From Pseudomonas viridiflava (lineage in GTDB: Bacteria > Pseudomonadota > Gammaproteobacteria > Pseudomonadales > Pseudomonadaceae): a stretch of 64,000 nt of DNA. Below are positions 1 through 8,050 of this stretch, one piece after another. A program made the translations under genes and the position numbers. The notes below the pieces were generated by a model, which did not search any database, was not told where the DNA came from, and worked only from the letters and a program-made list of their open reading frames with translations. Position 1 is the stretch's first letter; each line of letters opens with the position of its first letter. The DNA is taken from assembly GCF_900580675.1 (NCBI RefSeq), contig NZ_UTBG01000185.1:1-64000 (forward strand), given 5' to 3'.

Positions 1-125
1 TGTTGGCGCTGATCGATAGCTCGATTCCAGGCAATGACCACCCGCGTCAGGTGTTGGATGAGCAGGCGGATGCGCTGGACCCGGCGACCTTTGCAGAGGT
101 CGCTTCAAAAGCACAGATCGCCTGA
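1..125 (+). CDS. 3' end of an unidentified protein gene (5' truncated by window edge)
   Basis: The frame open from base 3 reads about 40 residues (start LALIDSSIPGNDHPRQ, end ASKAQIA) and stops with TGA at 123-125. Codon use is typical of the surrounding Pseudomonas genes. The tail is hydrophilic and I do not recognise the family. It converges on the lipoprotein gene that ends at 135, leaving only 9 bases between the two stops. Because the N-terminal part is missing, no function is proposed. Confidence 0.5.
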   Translation, partial: LALIDSSIPGNDHPRQVLDEQADALDPATFAEVASKAQIA

Positions 126-134
126 CCCGTCGGC

Positions 135-1001
135 TCAATCAGCGGCGGCCTTGAGGCATTTCAGAGCCTTGAAGTCGCTGCGCACGCCGTCGATTTTCTG
201 CGTGAGTTTCAGCCGTTGCTGTGCGGTGCTTTCAGCCATCAAGTCGACAATCAGGCTGCGCGCGGCCGCCTCAGTCTGGGCATAAGCGGCGCGGTACTCC
301 GGCGTCCACAGGCTTTCGCGGTCGATCAGCAATTGCTGCATTTTCTGCGGGAAATCGGCGCTCTGGCGTTGCTTCACCGCGTCAATGAATTGCGCCTGCC
401 AATGGGCACGGTTGCCGATCCACTGTTCGTTCTGCTGCCCCAAGGCTGTGGACCATGCCGTCACCCGGTTCTGTTGGCTGGCGCTCAGCGGGCCCATCCA
501 CGCGTCCAGACGTTTGCTCATGCGCTGTGTGCGTTCCTTGATCTGCTGTTCAAGGGGCGGCTTGAGGTATTCGTCCTGGCGCTTGCGCAGGTCCTTGGCC
601 AGCGCGTCGTTCATTTCCCGAACCTGCTGGTCATCCAGGCCTTTGAGCAATTCGATGGCCGACGGTGTGATCTCACGCGCAACATCGGCAATCGCCTGCT
701 TGGCTTCTGCGGTGCGGGTTTGTAAGGCGGCGTCGGTGACCTGATTGTTATCGACCATTTGTTGCAGGCGGTCGAGCCAATCAAGGTAGTCCGGGAGCTG
801 CGTGGTGCAATGCCAGGCCAGGTGTTCCTTGAGTTTATCGTTGAACCAGCTCTTTTGCCCGGCGTTCATGTCCAGGTAGTCATTGAGGGTCCAGGGGATG
901 ATCACATCAAGGTTGCGGTAGGCCAGGCCTACACGATTGCAGCCGGCGAGCACCAGGCTCAGGGTCAGCAATACCACTAGAAGTTTGAGCCGACGCAACA
1001 T
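135..1001 (-). CDS. DUF6279-like lipoprotein
   Basis: A 288-residue protein starts with a charged n-region, a hydrophobic stretch and a lipobox LAGC with the modified cysteine at about residue 21, so it should be a lipoprotein. The rest is helical and charged (Q, K, R, D, E rich), with the motif NRVGLAYRNLDVIIPW soon after the cysteine. This matches the DUF6279 family of Pseudomonas lipoproteins, whose function is unknown. Residue +2 after the cysteine is N rather than D, which does not suggest inner-membrane retention. It is transcribed away from the porin-like gene upstream and appears monocistronic. Confidence 0.8.
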   Translation of the reverse strand: MLRRLKLLVVLLTLSLVLAGCNRVGLAYRNLDVIIPWTLNDYLDMNAGQKSWFNDKLKEHLAWHCTTQLPDYLDWLDRLQQMVDNNQVTDAALQTRTAEAKQAIADVAREITPSAIELLKGLDDQQVREMNDALAKDLRKRQDEYLKPPLEQQIKERTQRMSKRLDAWMGPLSASQQNRVTAWSTALGQQNEQWIGNRAHWQAQFIDAVKQRQSADFPQKMQQLLIDRESLWTPEYRAAYAQTEAAARSLIVDLMAESTAQQRLKLTQKIDGVRSDFKALKCLKAAAD

Positions 1002-1067
1002 GGGCGAGTCCTTGCGCAGAGAGGGTTAATGCATGTGAGCCTGCTGCGGGGGCGACAGTTCAGCCCA

Positions 1068-1790
1068 TCAATAAAACGACCTGGCCGCCTTCAGCGTCAA
1101 CAGGCCATCGCATTGCGAATTGTGTCCCGAGTACGCTGAACAGTCGCCGCCGCTGAGGCTGGAGTCGCTGTAGATCAGGTTCAGGTCCACGCCCATCCAC
1201 TGCCGCGAGAATTGCACCGACCAATCGCTGAAGGTGCTGATGGAGCCACCGTCCACTGAGACGGGCGTGCCCAACTGGTGGGTGGTGTATTTCATGCTGA
1301 CGCCGATGCCGAACGGCTGCGTGCCGCCGAGGTCGGCGAAAAGGGTGCTGTCCTGGCGGTCCGGGTCATTGCTGAACGAGGCGCCGAAACGGTTGCCCAG
1401 CAGGTTCAGGCCGCCGTAGAACTCCTGGCTGTCGAGGGGGCTGAGCTTGGGATAGCTGTAGTGGATCAAGCCCACTTCGTAACCCAGGGTCTGGTCGAAG
1501 GGATGCTTGAAGCCCATGTACGAGTCGACTTCGAGGTTGCTGGCCGAGGAAAGGCCCATGTTTGGCGAGAACTGACCGAAATACACGCCGCTGTCGTGAC
1601 TCAGGTCCAGCCCGCCATGGAATGAGTCGCTGCCGGGAGAGGTCGGTTTGACCAGGCCTTGGGCCATGCTGCGGCTGGGAGTGGTGCCCAATTTAAGGTC
1701 GAAGTCGCCCAGTTCGCGCTGAAAAATCTGCGCTTCGGCGAGGGGGCTGGCAGCCAGGGCTGCGACCATAAAAAAACAGGGTTTGAACAT
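1068..1790 (-). CDS. TorF-family putative porin (Gcw_chp)
   Basis: A 240-residue protein with a signal peptide (cleavage likely after residue 20, AEA|Q). The mature part is made of short alternating amphipathic segments with many G, S, Y, F and D residues, and the chain ends in an aromatic residue (SFY), as expected for an outer-membrane beta-barrel. Segments such as GVYFGQFSPN and YEVGLIHYSYP fit the TorF/Gcw_chp group of putative porins. A pair of cysteines near the end (GGDCSAYSGHNSQCDG) could form a disulphide in an external loop. The substrate is unknown. The same-strand lipoprotein gene follows after 66 bases. Confidence 0.75.
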   Translation of the reverse strand: MFKPCFFMVAALAASPLAEAQIFQRELGDFDLKLGTTPSRSMAQGLVKPTSPGSDSFHGGLDLSHDSGVYFGQFSPNMGLSSASNLEVDSYMGFKHPFDQTLGYEVGLIHYSYPKLSPLDSQEFYGGLNLLGNRFGASFSNDPDRQDSTLFADLGGTQPFGIGVSMKYTTHQLGTPVSVDGGSISTFSDWSVQFSRQWMGVDLNLIYSDSSLSGGDCSAYSGHNSQCDGLLTLKAARSFY

Positions 1791-1995
1791 GCTTCACTCC
1801 GTGAAAAGCGAGGAGCAGTGACGAAAGAAGTCGGGAGATGCCCGTGCTAGACGTGTGCAAGCATACCGGCGAATGCCAGCAGATGAGGCCCGTTCGTCGA
1901 TTAGCCAGAGGATGGAAGGTGTAGGAAGGGTTTTTCGGCTCTAGTCCTAGCGCCTTGATGGCAAGACGCTTAGGGACCAGGTGTACTGCGCGGTG

Positions 1996-2175
1996 TTACT
2001 TTTTACCCAGGCTGATCTGCTTGGACGGACCGAAAGTCTGGCCGCTTACGCCCTTGGCAATTTGCTGGATTTCGCCGCCGGACTTGAGGAAGGCAGCAAT
2101 CTGGCTGTTGATCGATTCGCTGGTTTCAACGGCGGGAGCTGGCTTTGCTTTGCTGTTGGATGTTTTTACACGCAT
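1996..2175 (-). CDS. Small conserved hypothetical protein (59 aa)
   Basis: Reading from the ATG at 2175 gives a 59-residue basic protein, MRVKTSNSKAKPAPAVET followed by a likely helix ending in a glycine-rich turn (FLKSGGEIQQIAKGVSGQ). An in-frame extension to 2247 exists but begins with unlikely cysteine-rich sequence, so the internal ATG is preferred; an AGG lies 12 bases upstream. The N-terminal third looks disordered and the rest resembles a small DNA- or RNA-binding helix pair, but this is inference only. No family is assigned. It diverges from the CvfB-like gene. Confidence 0.6.
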   Translation of the reverse strand: MRVKTSNSKAKPAPAVETSESINSQIAAFLKSGGEIQQIAKGVSGQTFGPSKQISLGKK

Positions 2176-2499
2176 GGCGGCCACTAACCTGTAGAAAATT
2201 AACTTGGCCAGGCATCGTACAGGAAATACTTGACAATTGCTTGGCAAATATCCCTCTGGAATAATTCACGCGCGCACAAACACGCCATGATCCTTCGCTC
2301 AAATGAGTGGCTAACTTACTGTTTTAACTCGAATGTACCGGAAGGCTGAGCGCTTGTGTCGGGGCAAAATTGATTCTCCTGATCGGACGAGCGGGTCAGT
2401 GCCAGTACAACGCCACGCACCCCCGCGATTTTTCAGGCGCGCGCGCGTGCCGGGCGCAACTCGGGTAGAATGCCGCCCACGCAATGAGGGTAATTGGAA
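2176..2499. other. Intergenic region between two divergent genes
   Basis: These 324 bases must carry the promoters of the 59-residue protein (leftward) and the CvfB-like gene (rightward). TAGAAT at 2465-2470 is a possible rightward -10 element. The run of alternating GC at about 2438-2448 is notable only as low-complexity sequence. No RNA gene or additional ORF is convincing here. Confidence 0.4.
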
Positions 2500-3336
2500 A
2501 TGGCTTTAGTCGGGCGCTACAACAGTTTGCAAGTGGTTAAACACACTAACTTCGGTTTGTACCTGGACGGTGCGCAAGACGGTGAAATCCTCTTGCCCAA
2601 TCGGTACATCCCAAAAGATATTCCCAGTGAAGATGAAGACTGGCTTAACGTTTTCGTCTACCTGGACAGCGATGACAAACTAATCGCCACGACTGAAAAG
2701 CCGAAAGTGCAAGTCGGCGAATTTGCCAGTTTGAAAGTAGTTGAAGTCAACAGTATTGGCGTATTCCTCGATTGGGGTTTGCCTAAGGATCTGTTGCTGC
2801 CGTATTCGGAAGAAAAGCGTCAGATGACCGCGGGTGAATATTGCGTGGTACACGTCTACCTCGACAAACACACCAAGCGCATCACCGCCACGGCGCGCCT
2901 TGATCGCTACCTGGACAAGACCCCGGCCAACTACCAGGTGGGCCAGGAAGTCGATCTGCTGGTGGCCGAGGCCACCGACATGGGCTTCAAGGCGATCATC
3001 AACAACAAGCACTGGGGCCTGATCCACAAAAATGAAGTGTTCAAGTTCCTGCGCCCGGGCAAGGAAGAGAAGGGCTTCATCAAGGAAATCCGTGCCGATG
3101 GCAACATCAGCCTGAGCCTGCAACCGGTCGGCCAGGAAGCGGCGTCGAGCCTCAACTCGAAGATCCTTGCCAAGTTGCGTGAAAACAACGGCACCTTGCC
3201 GGTCAGCGACAAGAGCGATCCGGCCGTGATCAGCAACTTGTTCGGCGTGAGCAAAGGCAACTTCAAGAAGGCCATTGGTGCGCTGTATAAGCAGGGTCAG
3301 ATTGTGATTCACGCGGATCGCATTGAACTAAGCTGA
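2500..3336 (+). CDS. CvfB/YitL-like S1 RNA-binding protein
   Basis: A 278-residue protein made of three OB-fold S1-like modules (about residues 1-65, 66-130 and 140-212) and a C-terminal winged helix (about 220-278, containing ISNLFGVSKGNFKKAIGALYKQGQI). This order is typical of the CvfB/YitL family, known as RNA-binding proteins that affect virulence gene expression in Gram-positive bacteria. The ATG at 2500 is chosen because GAGGG lies 9 bases upstream; an in-frame TTG two codons earlier is less likely. It stands alone, with the next gene 52 bases downstream. The RNA target in Pseudomonas is unknown. Confidence 0.85.
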   Translation: MALVGRYNSLQVVKHTNFGLYLDGAQDGEILLPNRYIPKDIPSEDEDWLNVFVYLDSDDKLIATTEKPKVQVGEFASLKVVEVNSIGVFLDWGLPKDLLLPYSEEKRQMTAGEYCVVHVYLDKHTKRITATARLDRYLDKTPANYQVGQEVDLLVAEATDMGFKAIINNKHWGLIHKNEVFKFLRPGKEEKGFIKEIRADGNISLSLQPVGQEAASSLNSKILAKLRENNGTLPVSDKSDPAVISNLFGVSKGNFKKAIGALYKQGQIVIHADRIELS

Positions 3337-3388
3337 CGGCTGTTTGCTCTTCTGTGGGTGCCCATCGGCACCTACGGAGGCTGCCCCC

Positions 3389-3787
3389 ATGACCCAAAAA
3401 ACCCTGTTCGCCTTTCTCGGCACCTTGCTCGCCTTCCTCGTCCTCGACGGTCTTTGGCTCGGCGTGCTCATGGGCCCGACCTACAAAGCCCTGCTGGGCC
3501 CGCTGATGCTTGATCAGCCGCGCCTGTTGCCCGCCGTGCTGTTTTATCTCCTGTATGTGATCGGTTGCGTAGTGTTCGTGGTCCTGCCCAGCGGCAGTTG
3601 GCAACGTGCCGCCCGCATGGGCGCTTTGCTCGGGCTGGTCGCCTATGGCACTTACGACTTGAGCAACTGGGCCACGCTGCAGGGTTGGTCGGCCGGGCTG
3701 GCAGTGATGGACATGGCCTGGGGTACTTTTCTGACCGCGGCATGTTGCACGGTTGGCTACCTGTGTGCACAACGAGTGCACCGGTGA
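3389..3787 (+). CDS. DUF2177 family membrane protein
   Basis: A 132-residue protein with four hydrophobic segments covering most of its length and only short polar loops. LDGLWLGVLMGPTYK near the start and YDLSNWATLQGW in the middle are the conserved signature of DUF2177. The ATG at 3389 follows a good ribosome site (ACGGAGG at 3374-3380); an upstream in-frame start would add a cysteine-rich stretch and is rejected. Function is unknown. It may be cotranscribed with the S1 protein gene 52 bases upstream. Confidence 0.8.
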   Translation: MTQKTLFAFLGTLLAFLVLDGLWLGVLMGPTYKALLGPLMLDQPRLLPAVLFYLLYVIGCVVFVVLPSGSWQRAARMGALLGLVAYGTYDLSNWATLQGWSAGLAVMDMAWGTFLTAACCTVGYLCAQRVHR

Positions 3788-3887
3788 TTGTGTACAGGAT
3801 TTATGTGCACCGTTGCTGAGCGTACGGCCCGTGTCTAATACCCTATAGATCCCTTTGGAGCGCCGTCCCAGAGGGATTGTGTGCCAT

Positions 3888-3903
3888 TGGCACGCATTCT
3901 GCT
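3888..3903 (+). promoter_or_regulatory. Sigma-54 (-24/-12) promoter candidate for the NCS1 transporter
   Basis: TGGCACGCATTCTGCT matches the RpoN consensus TGGCACG-N4-TTGCW at every fixed position except one (C for the first T of TTGC). The GG and GC dinucleotides have the required 10-base spacing. It lies about 80 bases upstream of the transporter start codon in the correct orientation. An RpoN promoter fits nitrogen-source uptake. A small dyad containing GTATAC follows at about 3912-3917 and could be an operator. Confidence 0.6.
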
Positions 3904-3984
3904 GAATACCTCGTATACAAACCATGCCGCCTCCCGTATGCACCCGCTACGGCAGCGCAGGCCGGTATTTCGAGGAGCCCAGCG

Positions 3985-5427
3985 ATGACCGAACAATTGC
4001 CCAAAGGCTACAGCCCGCGCCTGTACAACCAGGACCTGGGCCCGCTGCCGCAAAAGTGGACCTGGTACAACATTTTTGCCTTCTGGATGAGCGACGTGCA
4101 CAGCGTCGGCGGTTATGTATTCGCTGCCAGTCTTTTCGCCCTCGGGCTCGCCAGCTGGCAGGTGTTGATTGCCTTGCTCGCGGGTATTTGCATCGTGCAA
4201 TTGATTGCCAACCTGGTGGCCAAGCCTAGCCAGCAAGCGGCGGTGCCTTATCCAGTGATTTGCCGGCTGGCGTTTGGTGTGTTCGGTGCGAACATTCCTG
4301 CAGTTATTCGCGGCCTGATCGCGGTGGCCTGGTACGGCATTCAGACGTATCTGGCATCGAGTGCCTTGATCATCGTGGTGCTGCGCTTTTTCCCACAGAT
4401 GGCGGTGTACGCAGAGCCGCACTTCGCAGGCTTATCCTACTTGGGCTGGTTTGGTTTCCTCACCTTATGGGTGTTGCAGGCGGCGGTGTTCTGGGCGGGC
4501 ATGGAATCGATCCGGCGCTTCATCGATTGGGCGGGTCCTGTGGTCTACGCGGTGATGTTTGCCCTGGCCGGCTGGATCGTGTGGAAGGCGGGCTGGGCGA
4601 ATATCAGCTTTACCCTGGCGGAGAAATCCCTGTCGGGCTGGCAGGCATTCGGTCAGGTGATTGTGGCAACGGCCCTGGTGGTGTCCTACTTCTCCGGGCC
4701 GACCCTGAATTTCGGCGACTTCAGCCGCTATTGCCGCAGTATGCACGATGTAAAACGCGGCAACTTCTGGGGGCTGCCGGTGAATTTCCTGGCGTTTTCC
4801 CTGGTGACCGTGGTGATTGTCTCGGGCACCTTGCCGGTATTTGGTGAAATGCTGCATGACCCGATTGCCACGGTGTCGCGCATCGATAACAGCATGGCCG
4901 TGCTGCTCGGCGCCTTTGCCTTCGTGACCGCCACCATTGGTATCAACATCGTCGCCAACTTCGTGTCCCCGGCGTTTGATTTCGCCAACGTCGCGCCGAG
5001 CAAAATCAGCTGGCGCGCCGGTGGGATGATCGCGGCGGTGGCCTCGATATTCATCACCCCGTGGAACCTGTTCAACAACCCGCTCATGATTCACTACACC
5101 CTGGATATCCTCGCGGCCTTTATTGGCCCGTTGTTCGGGATTCTGCTGGTGGACTTCTACCTGATCAAAAAACAGAAAATCGACGTGGATGCGCTGTTCG
5201 ATGACAGCCCGACCGGGCGCTATTACTTCGACGGCGGCGTGAACTGGACGGCGGTCAAAGCTCTGGTGCCCGCGACACTGGTGGGCGTCGCGATCACCTT
5301 CACGCCGGCATTGCAGGGCATGGCCAACTTCGCCTGGTTTACCGGCTGCTTCCTGGGTGGGCTGTTTTTCCTGGTGTTGGCGCGGCGCGAACAGCTTCGC
5401 GTGCCTGCGCCGATGGTTGCCGGTTGA
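3985..5427 (+). CDS. NCS1-family nucleobase/hydantoin/allantoin permease
   Basis: A 480-residue inner-membrane protein with about twelve hydrophobic segments. The N-terminal motif YNQDLGPLPQKWTWYNIFAFWMSDVHSVGGY is characteristic of NCS1 cation symporters of the Mhp1/FurE type, which import uracil, hydantoins, allantoin or related compounds. The ATG at 3985 has CGAGGAG 6-9 bases upstream. No catabolic gene is adjacent, so the substrate cannot be read from context, but the sigma-54-type promoter upstream points to nitrogen control. Its last 89 bases overlap the 3' end of the convergent MFS gene. Confidence 0.85.
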   Translation: MTEQLPKGYSPRLYNQDLGPLPQKWTWYNIFAFWMSDVHSVGGYVFAASLFALGLASWQVLIALLAGICIVQLIANLVAKPSQQAAVPYPVICRLAFGVFGANIPAVIRGLIAVAWYGIQTYLASSALIIVVLRFFPQMAVYAEPHFAGLSYLGWFGFLTLWVLQAAVFWAGMESIRRFIDWAGPVVYAVMFALAGWIVWKAGWANISFTLAEKSLSGWQAFGQVIVATALVVSYFSGPTLNFGDFSRYCRSMHDVKRGNFWGLPVNFLAFSLVTVVIVSGTLPVFGEMLHDPIATVSRIDNSMAVLLGAFAFVTATIGINIVANFVSPAFDFANVAPSKISWRAGGMIAAVASIFITPWNLFNNPLMIHYTLDILAAFIGPLFGILLVDFYLIKKQKIDVDALFDDSPTGRYYFDGGVNWTAVKALVPATLVGVAITFTPALQGMANFAWFTGCFLGGLFFLVLARREQLRVPAPMVAG

Positions 5428-6547
5428 CCAGCACCGAGCCCGCGATCAACAACCCTGCACCGGCAATAACCAGCGCCGGTTGCAGGCCGCCACTCAGATG
5501 GCTGCTGACCGACGCCAGCAATGGCCCGCTCAATTGGCCGAGCGCAAAGCTGGCGGTCAGCAAGCCGGTACTGCGCTGGTAGCCGTGAGGCGCGACTTCC
5601 CGCAAGCGCGCCATCACCAACTGCATGCACGCCAGGAACGACCCGCCGCACAGCAGCACGCCCAGCGCAAGCCCCCAGCCATCGCCCAGCAAGCACGCGA
5701 ATACCCCGGCCGCTTGCAGCCATAAGGTGGTCATCAGCCAGCGGCGGGTGGTGTCCGGATGCTTGCGGCGCAGGCTTGCGATCACCACACCTAGTGCTGC
5801 GGCCAGGCCAAAGCACGGCCAGAACAGGTCGGCCTGCCAGGCGCCCTTGAATTGCGCGCTGGCCATCTGCGACAAGAACGTCGCTGGAATGATGTAGCCC
5901 AGGCCGTACAGCACGTAGATCCAGCACAAATGCGTGATGCTGCCATTATTGACCACCTCGGTGTGGCTCGCAACGGCGGGGCTGGCGGCCGAGGGCTTGG
6001 GCAGGAACGGCAGGATTGCGAGCAGCATCACCAGCGCCACCACGCCGTACACCAGCCACAGGTGCGCCGAGCTTTGACCCAGCAGGTTGGACCCCAGCGC
6101 CAGTAACCCCGTCAGCAAAATCCCCAACCCCGGCCCGGCAAACACCAGCGCCCCCAGGCGTGGACGCCCGGCGGCAATCGCCAGCGGCTGGCTGAGGCTG
6201 GTGATCATCACCAGCGCCCAGGCACTCGCCACACCGGTGCCGAAGCGCAACAGCAAATGCGGCCAGAACCCGTGAGCCCAGTACGACGCCAGGGTCAGCA
6301 GCACGCACAACCACAACCCGCCGTACAAACGAGCGCGTACATGGTGATGGCCACGGGCGAAGATCGAATCGACTGCACCGACAAAGTAGCCGAGATAGTT
6401 GGCGGCGGCGATCAGCCCGGCGCCGGTCAAGTCGATCTGGCCTTCGCTGAGCAAATGCGGCATTTGCGGAGTCAGGGCAAAGCGACCGATGCCCATGGCC
6501 ATCATCAGCGCGATAAAGCTGGCGGTTAAGCGAATCAAGGGAGACAT
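5339..6547 (-). CDS. YbfB/YjiJ family MFS transporter
   Basis: A 402-residue, twelve-helix major facilitator protein. The start MSPLIRLTASFIALMMAMGIGRFALTPQMPHLL carries the MGIGRFxxTPxxP signature of the YbfB/YjiJ subfamily. AGGAACC precedes the ATG at 6547. The gene is divergent from the LysR regulator at 6652, the usual sign of direct control. Its C-terminal 29 codons overlap the NCS1 permease gene on the other strand, and the tail (APTPGKTAHPGSSR) is low in hydrophobicity, so the overlap costs little. Substrate unknown. Confidence 0.8.
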   Translation of the reverse strand: MSPLIRLTASFIALMMAMGIGRFALTPQMPHLLSEGQIDLTGAGLIAAANYLGYFVGAVDSIFARGHHHVRARLYGGLWLCVLLTLASYWAHGFWPHLLLRFGTGVASAWALVMITSLSQPLAIAAGRPRLGALVFAGPGLGILLTGLLALGSNLLGQSSAHLWLVYGVVALVMLLAILPFLPKPSAASPAVASHTEVVNNGSITHLCWIYVLYGLGYIIPATFLSQMASAQFKGAWQADLFWPCFGLAAALGVVIASLRRKHPDTTRRWLMTTLWLQAAGVFACLLGDGWGLALGVLLCGGSFLACMQLVMARLREVAPHGYQRSTGLLTASFALGQLSGPLLASVSSHLSGGLQPALVIAGAGLLIAGSVLVNRQPSAQAREAVRAAPTPGKTAHPGSSR

Positions 6548-6651
6548 GTTCAGGGTTCCTGCACGCAAGCGAATGACCTGAAGGCTAAAGCCGATTGACT
6601 TTCTGTAAAAATGAATAATAGTGAGCAACTTGTTCAGTTTTGGAGAAAGGT

Positions 6652-7545
6652 ATGGAGTTCAGTCAATTGCGGATCTTCCAGGCCGTGGCGGAAGAGGGCT
6701 CCATTACCCGCGCGGCCGAGCGCCTGCACCGTGTGCCGTCGAATCTGTCGACCCGGCTCAAGCAAATGGAGGAGCAGCTGGGTGTCGAACTGTTCGTGCG
6801 TGAGCGCCAGCGCTTGCAGCTTTCTCCCGCAGGCAAAGTGTTGTTGGACTACAGCACTCGTCTGATTGCCCTGCATGACGAAGCCCACGGTGCGGTCCAG
6901 GGCGGGCAACCGGCCGGCGATTTTGTATTGGGCAGCATGTACAGCACGGCGGCGATTCATTTGCCGAAGTTGTTGGCGCGTTATCACAAGGCCTACCCGA
7001 TGGTTAACTTGCAGGTACAGTCGGCCCCCAGCGGCGAGTTGCTCGAAGGCCTGATCACCGGCCGCCTTGACGCTGCGCTGGTGGATGGCCCGCTGACTAT
7101 CGCCACCCTGGACGGCGTGCCGCTGTGCGAGGAACGCCTGGTGCTGATTTGCGAAGCCGACCATCCGCCAGTGCGCGGCCCGCAGGACGTCGCTGGCCGT
7201 TCGGTGTTCACCTTTCGACGCAGTTGCGCGTACCGTACGCGCCTGGAAACGTGGTTTTCCCACGAGCGCGTGGCGATGGGGCGTGCCATCGAGATTGAGT
7301 CGTATCAAGGCATGCTCGCCTGCGTCATCGCCGGCTCAGGCGTGGCGATGATGTCTGAATCGATGCTCGACAGCCTGCCGGGCAAGGACAGCGTGTCCGT
7401 TCATCCGCTGACTGGGCAATTTGCCACTGCCACCACGTGGTTGATGTGGCGAAAGGGTATGCTCGGCGCTAACCTCAATGCGTGGATCGACCTGCAGCAA
7501 GAGGGCAGGGCCGAGTCCTTACAGGACGCGCGCGCAATTGCTTGA
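6652..7545 (+). CDS. LysR regulator, PtrR (YneJ)-like
   Basis: A 297-residue LysR-type regulator: helix-turn-helix in residues 1-60 (FSQLRIFQAVAEEGSITRAAERLHRVPSNLSTRLKQMEEQLG) and an effector-binding domain from about 90. The HRVPSNLSTRL recognition segment and the GMLACVIAGSGVAMM stretch match E. coli PtrR/YneJ, a regulator of putrescine use. GGAGAAAGG directly precedes the ATG. It is divergent from the YbfB-type exporter and upstream of a PA1414-like gene, the order seen at PA1413-PA1414 of P. aeruginosa. The target is probably the divergent MFS gene; the ligand is not known from sequence. Confidence 0.85.
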   Translation: MEFSQLRIFQAVAEEGSITRAAERLHRVPSNLSTRLKQMEEQLGVELFVRERQRLQLSPAGKVLLDYSTRLIALHDEAHGAVQGGQPAGDFVLGSMYSTAAIHLPKLLARYHKAYPMVNLQVQSAPSGELLEGLITGRLDAALVDGPLTIATLDGVPLCEERLVLICEADHPPVRGPQDVAGRSVFTFRRSCAYRTRLETWFSHERVAMGRAIEIESYQGMLACVIAGSGVAMMSESMLDSLPGKDSVSVHPLTGQFATATTWLMWRKGMLGANLNAWIDLQQEGRAESLQDARAIA

Positions 7546-7605
7546 ACGATCCGTCAGGATTTGAATCAATTCAGTAATAGTTCGTTGTGCTTTCGTTCAA
7601 GCAAT
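7537..7605. repeat. 13-bp perfect inverted repeat across the LysR stop codon
   Basis: ATTGCTTGAACGA at 7537-7549 is repeated in inverse as TCGTTCAAGCAAT at 7593-7605, separated by 43 bases. The left arm contains the stop codon of the LysR gene. The loop holds TTGAATCAATTCAG (7561-7574), which resembles an imperfect FNR/ANR box. No U-tract follows, so it is not a simple terminator. It may be a regulatory structure for the small gene downstream. Confidence 0.5.
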
Positions 7606-7687
7606 GCCTGGGACTTAGGGCTACTATCAGTGTAGGAAAAGGCGACAGAACTTGCGCCTACCAGCATTACCCTCAAAGGGGGCAACC

Positions 7688-7810
7688 ATGAAAGAGAAAA
7701 TCCAGAACTGGCTCCACGACGTTGGCGTTGCACTCGGCTTGATCGAGCCTCCGCTGCAACCGGTGCCCATCCGCACCGACGACGAACAGCGTCGTCCGCG
7801 TCGCAGGTAA
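7688..7810 (+). CDS. PA1414-like small protein (40 aa)
   Basis: ATG at 7688, preceded by a strong GGGGG ribosome site at 7677-7681, opens a 40-codon frame: MKEKIQNWLHDVGVALGLIEPPLQPVP then an arginine-rich tail ending RRPRRR. The first 20 residues form an amphipathic helix. I recall this as the conserved Pseudomonas PA1414 family, and its position after a PA1413-like LysR gene agrees. In P. aeruginosa this locus gives a very abundant low-oxygen transcript from which a small RNA has been described; whether that applies here is inference. TACTAT at 7622-7627 is a possible -10. Confidence 0.65.
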   Translation: MKEKIQNWLHDVGVALGLIEPPLQPVPIRTDDEQRRPRRR

Positions 7811-7837
7811 GCTCGGGGTCGCTGCAAGAATTACACG

Positions 7838-7969
7838 CTGGGAGCGGGCTTGTTGTGGCGAGGGAGCTTGCTCCCGCTTGGCTGTGTAGCAGTCACTCAG
7901 TTTTGTTGGGGGCGCTATGCACCCCAGCGCAAGCAAGCTTGCTCGCCACGACAAGCCCGCTCCCACATT
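7838..7969. repeat. REPIN (long inverted REP pair)
   Basis: Two REP arms face each other: GGGAGCGGGCTTGTTGTGGC... from 7840 and its inverse ending ...GCCCGCTCCCACA near 7968. The 22-base outer arms differ at one position. The left arm also contains a nested palindrome (GGGAGCTTGCTCCC). It lies between the PA1414-like gene and the symporter stop. Confidence 0.85.
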
Positions 7970-8050
7970 TGGTTTTGCGCAGCGCAAAAAAACGGGTGCG
8001 ACATCCGACGTCGCACCCGCTGAAGAAAACATTCTAAATCCTGTCTTGCG

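Noticed and set aside
7838..7969. Spaced repeats considered as a CRISPR array
   Set aside because: Each locus is a single inverted REP pair with one unique centre. There are no direct repeats with regular spacers and no cas genes.
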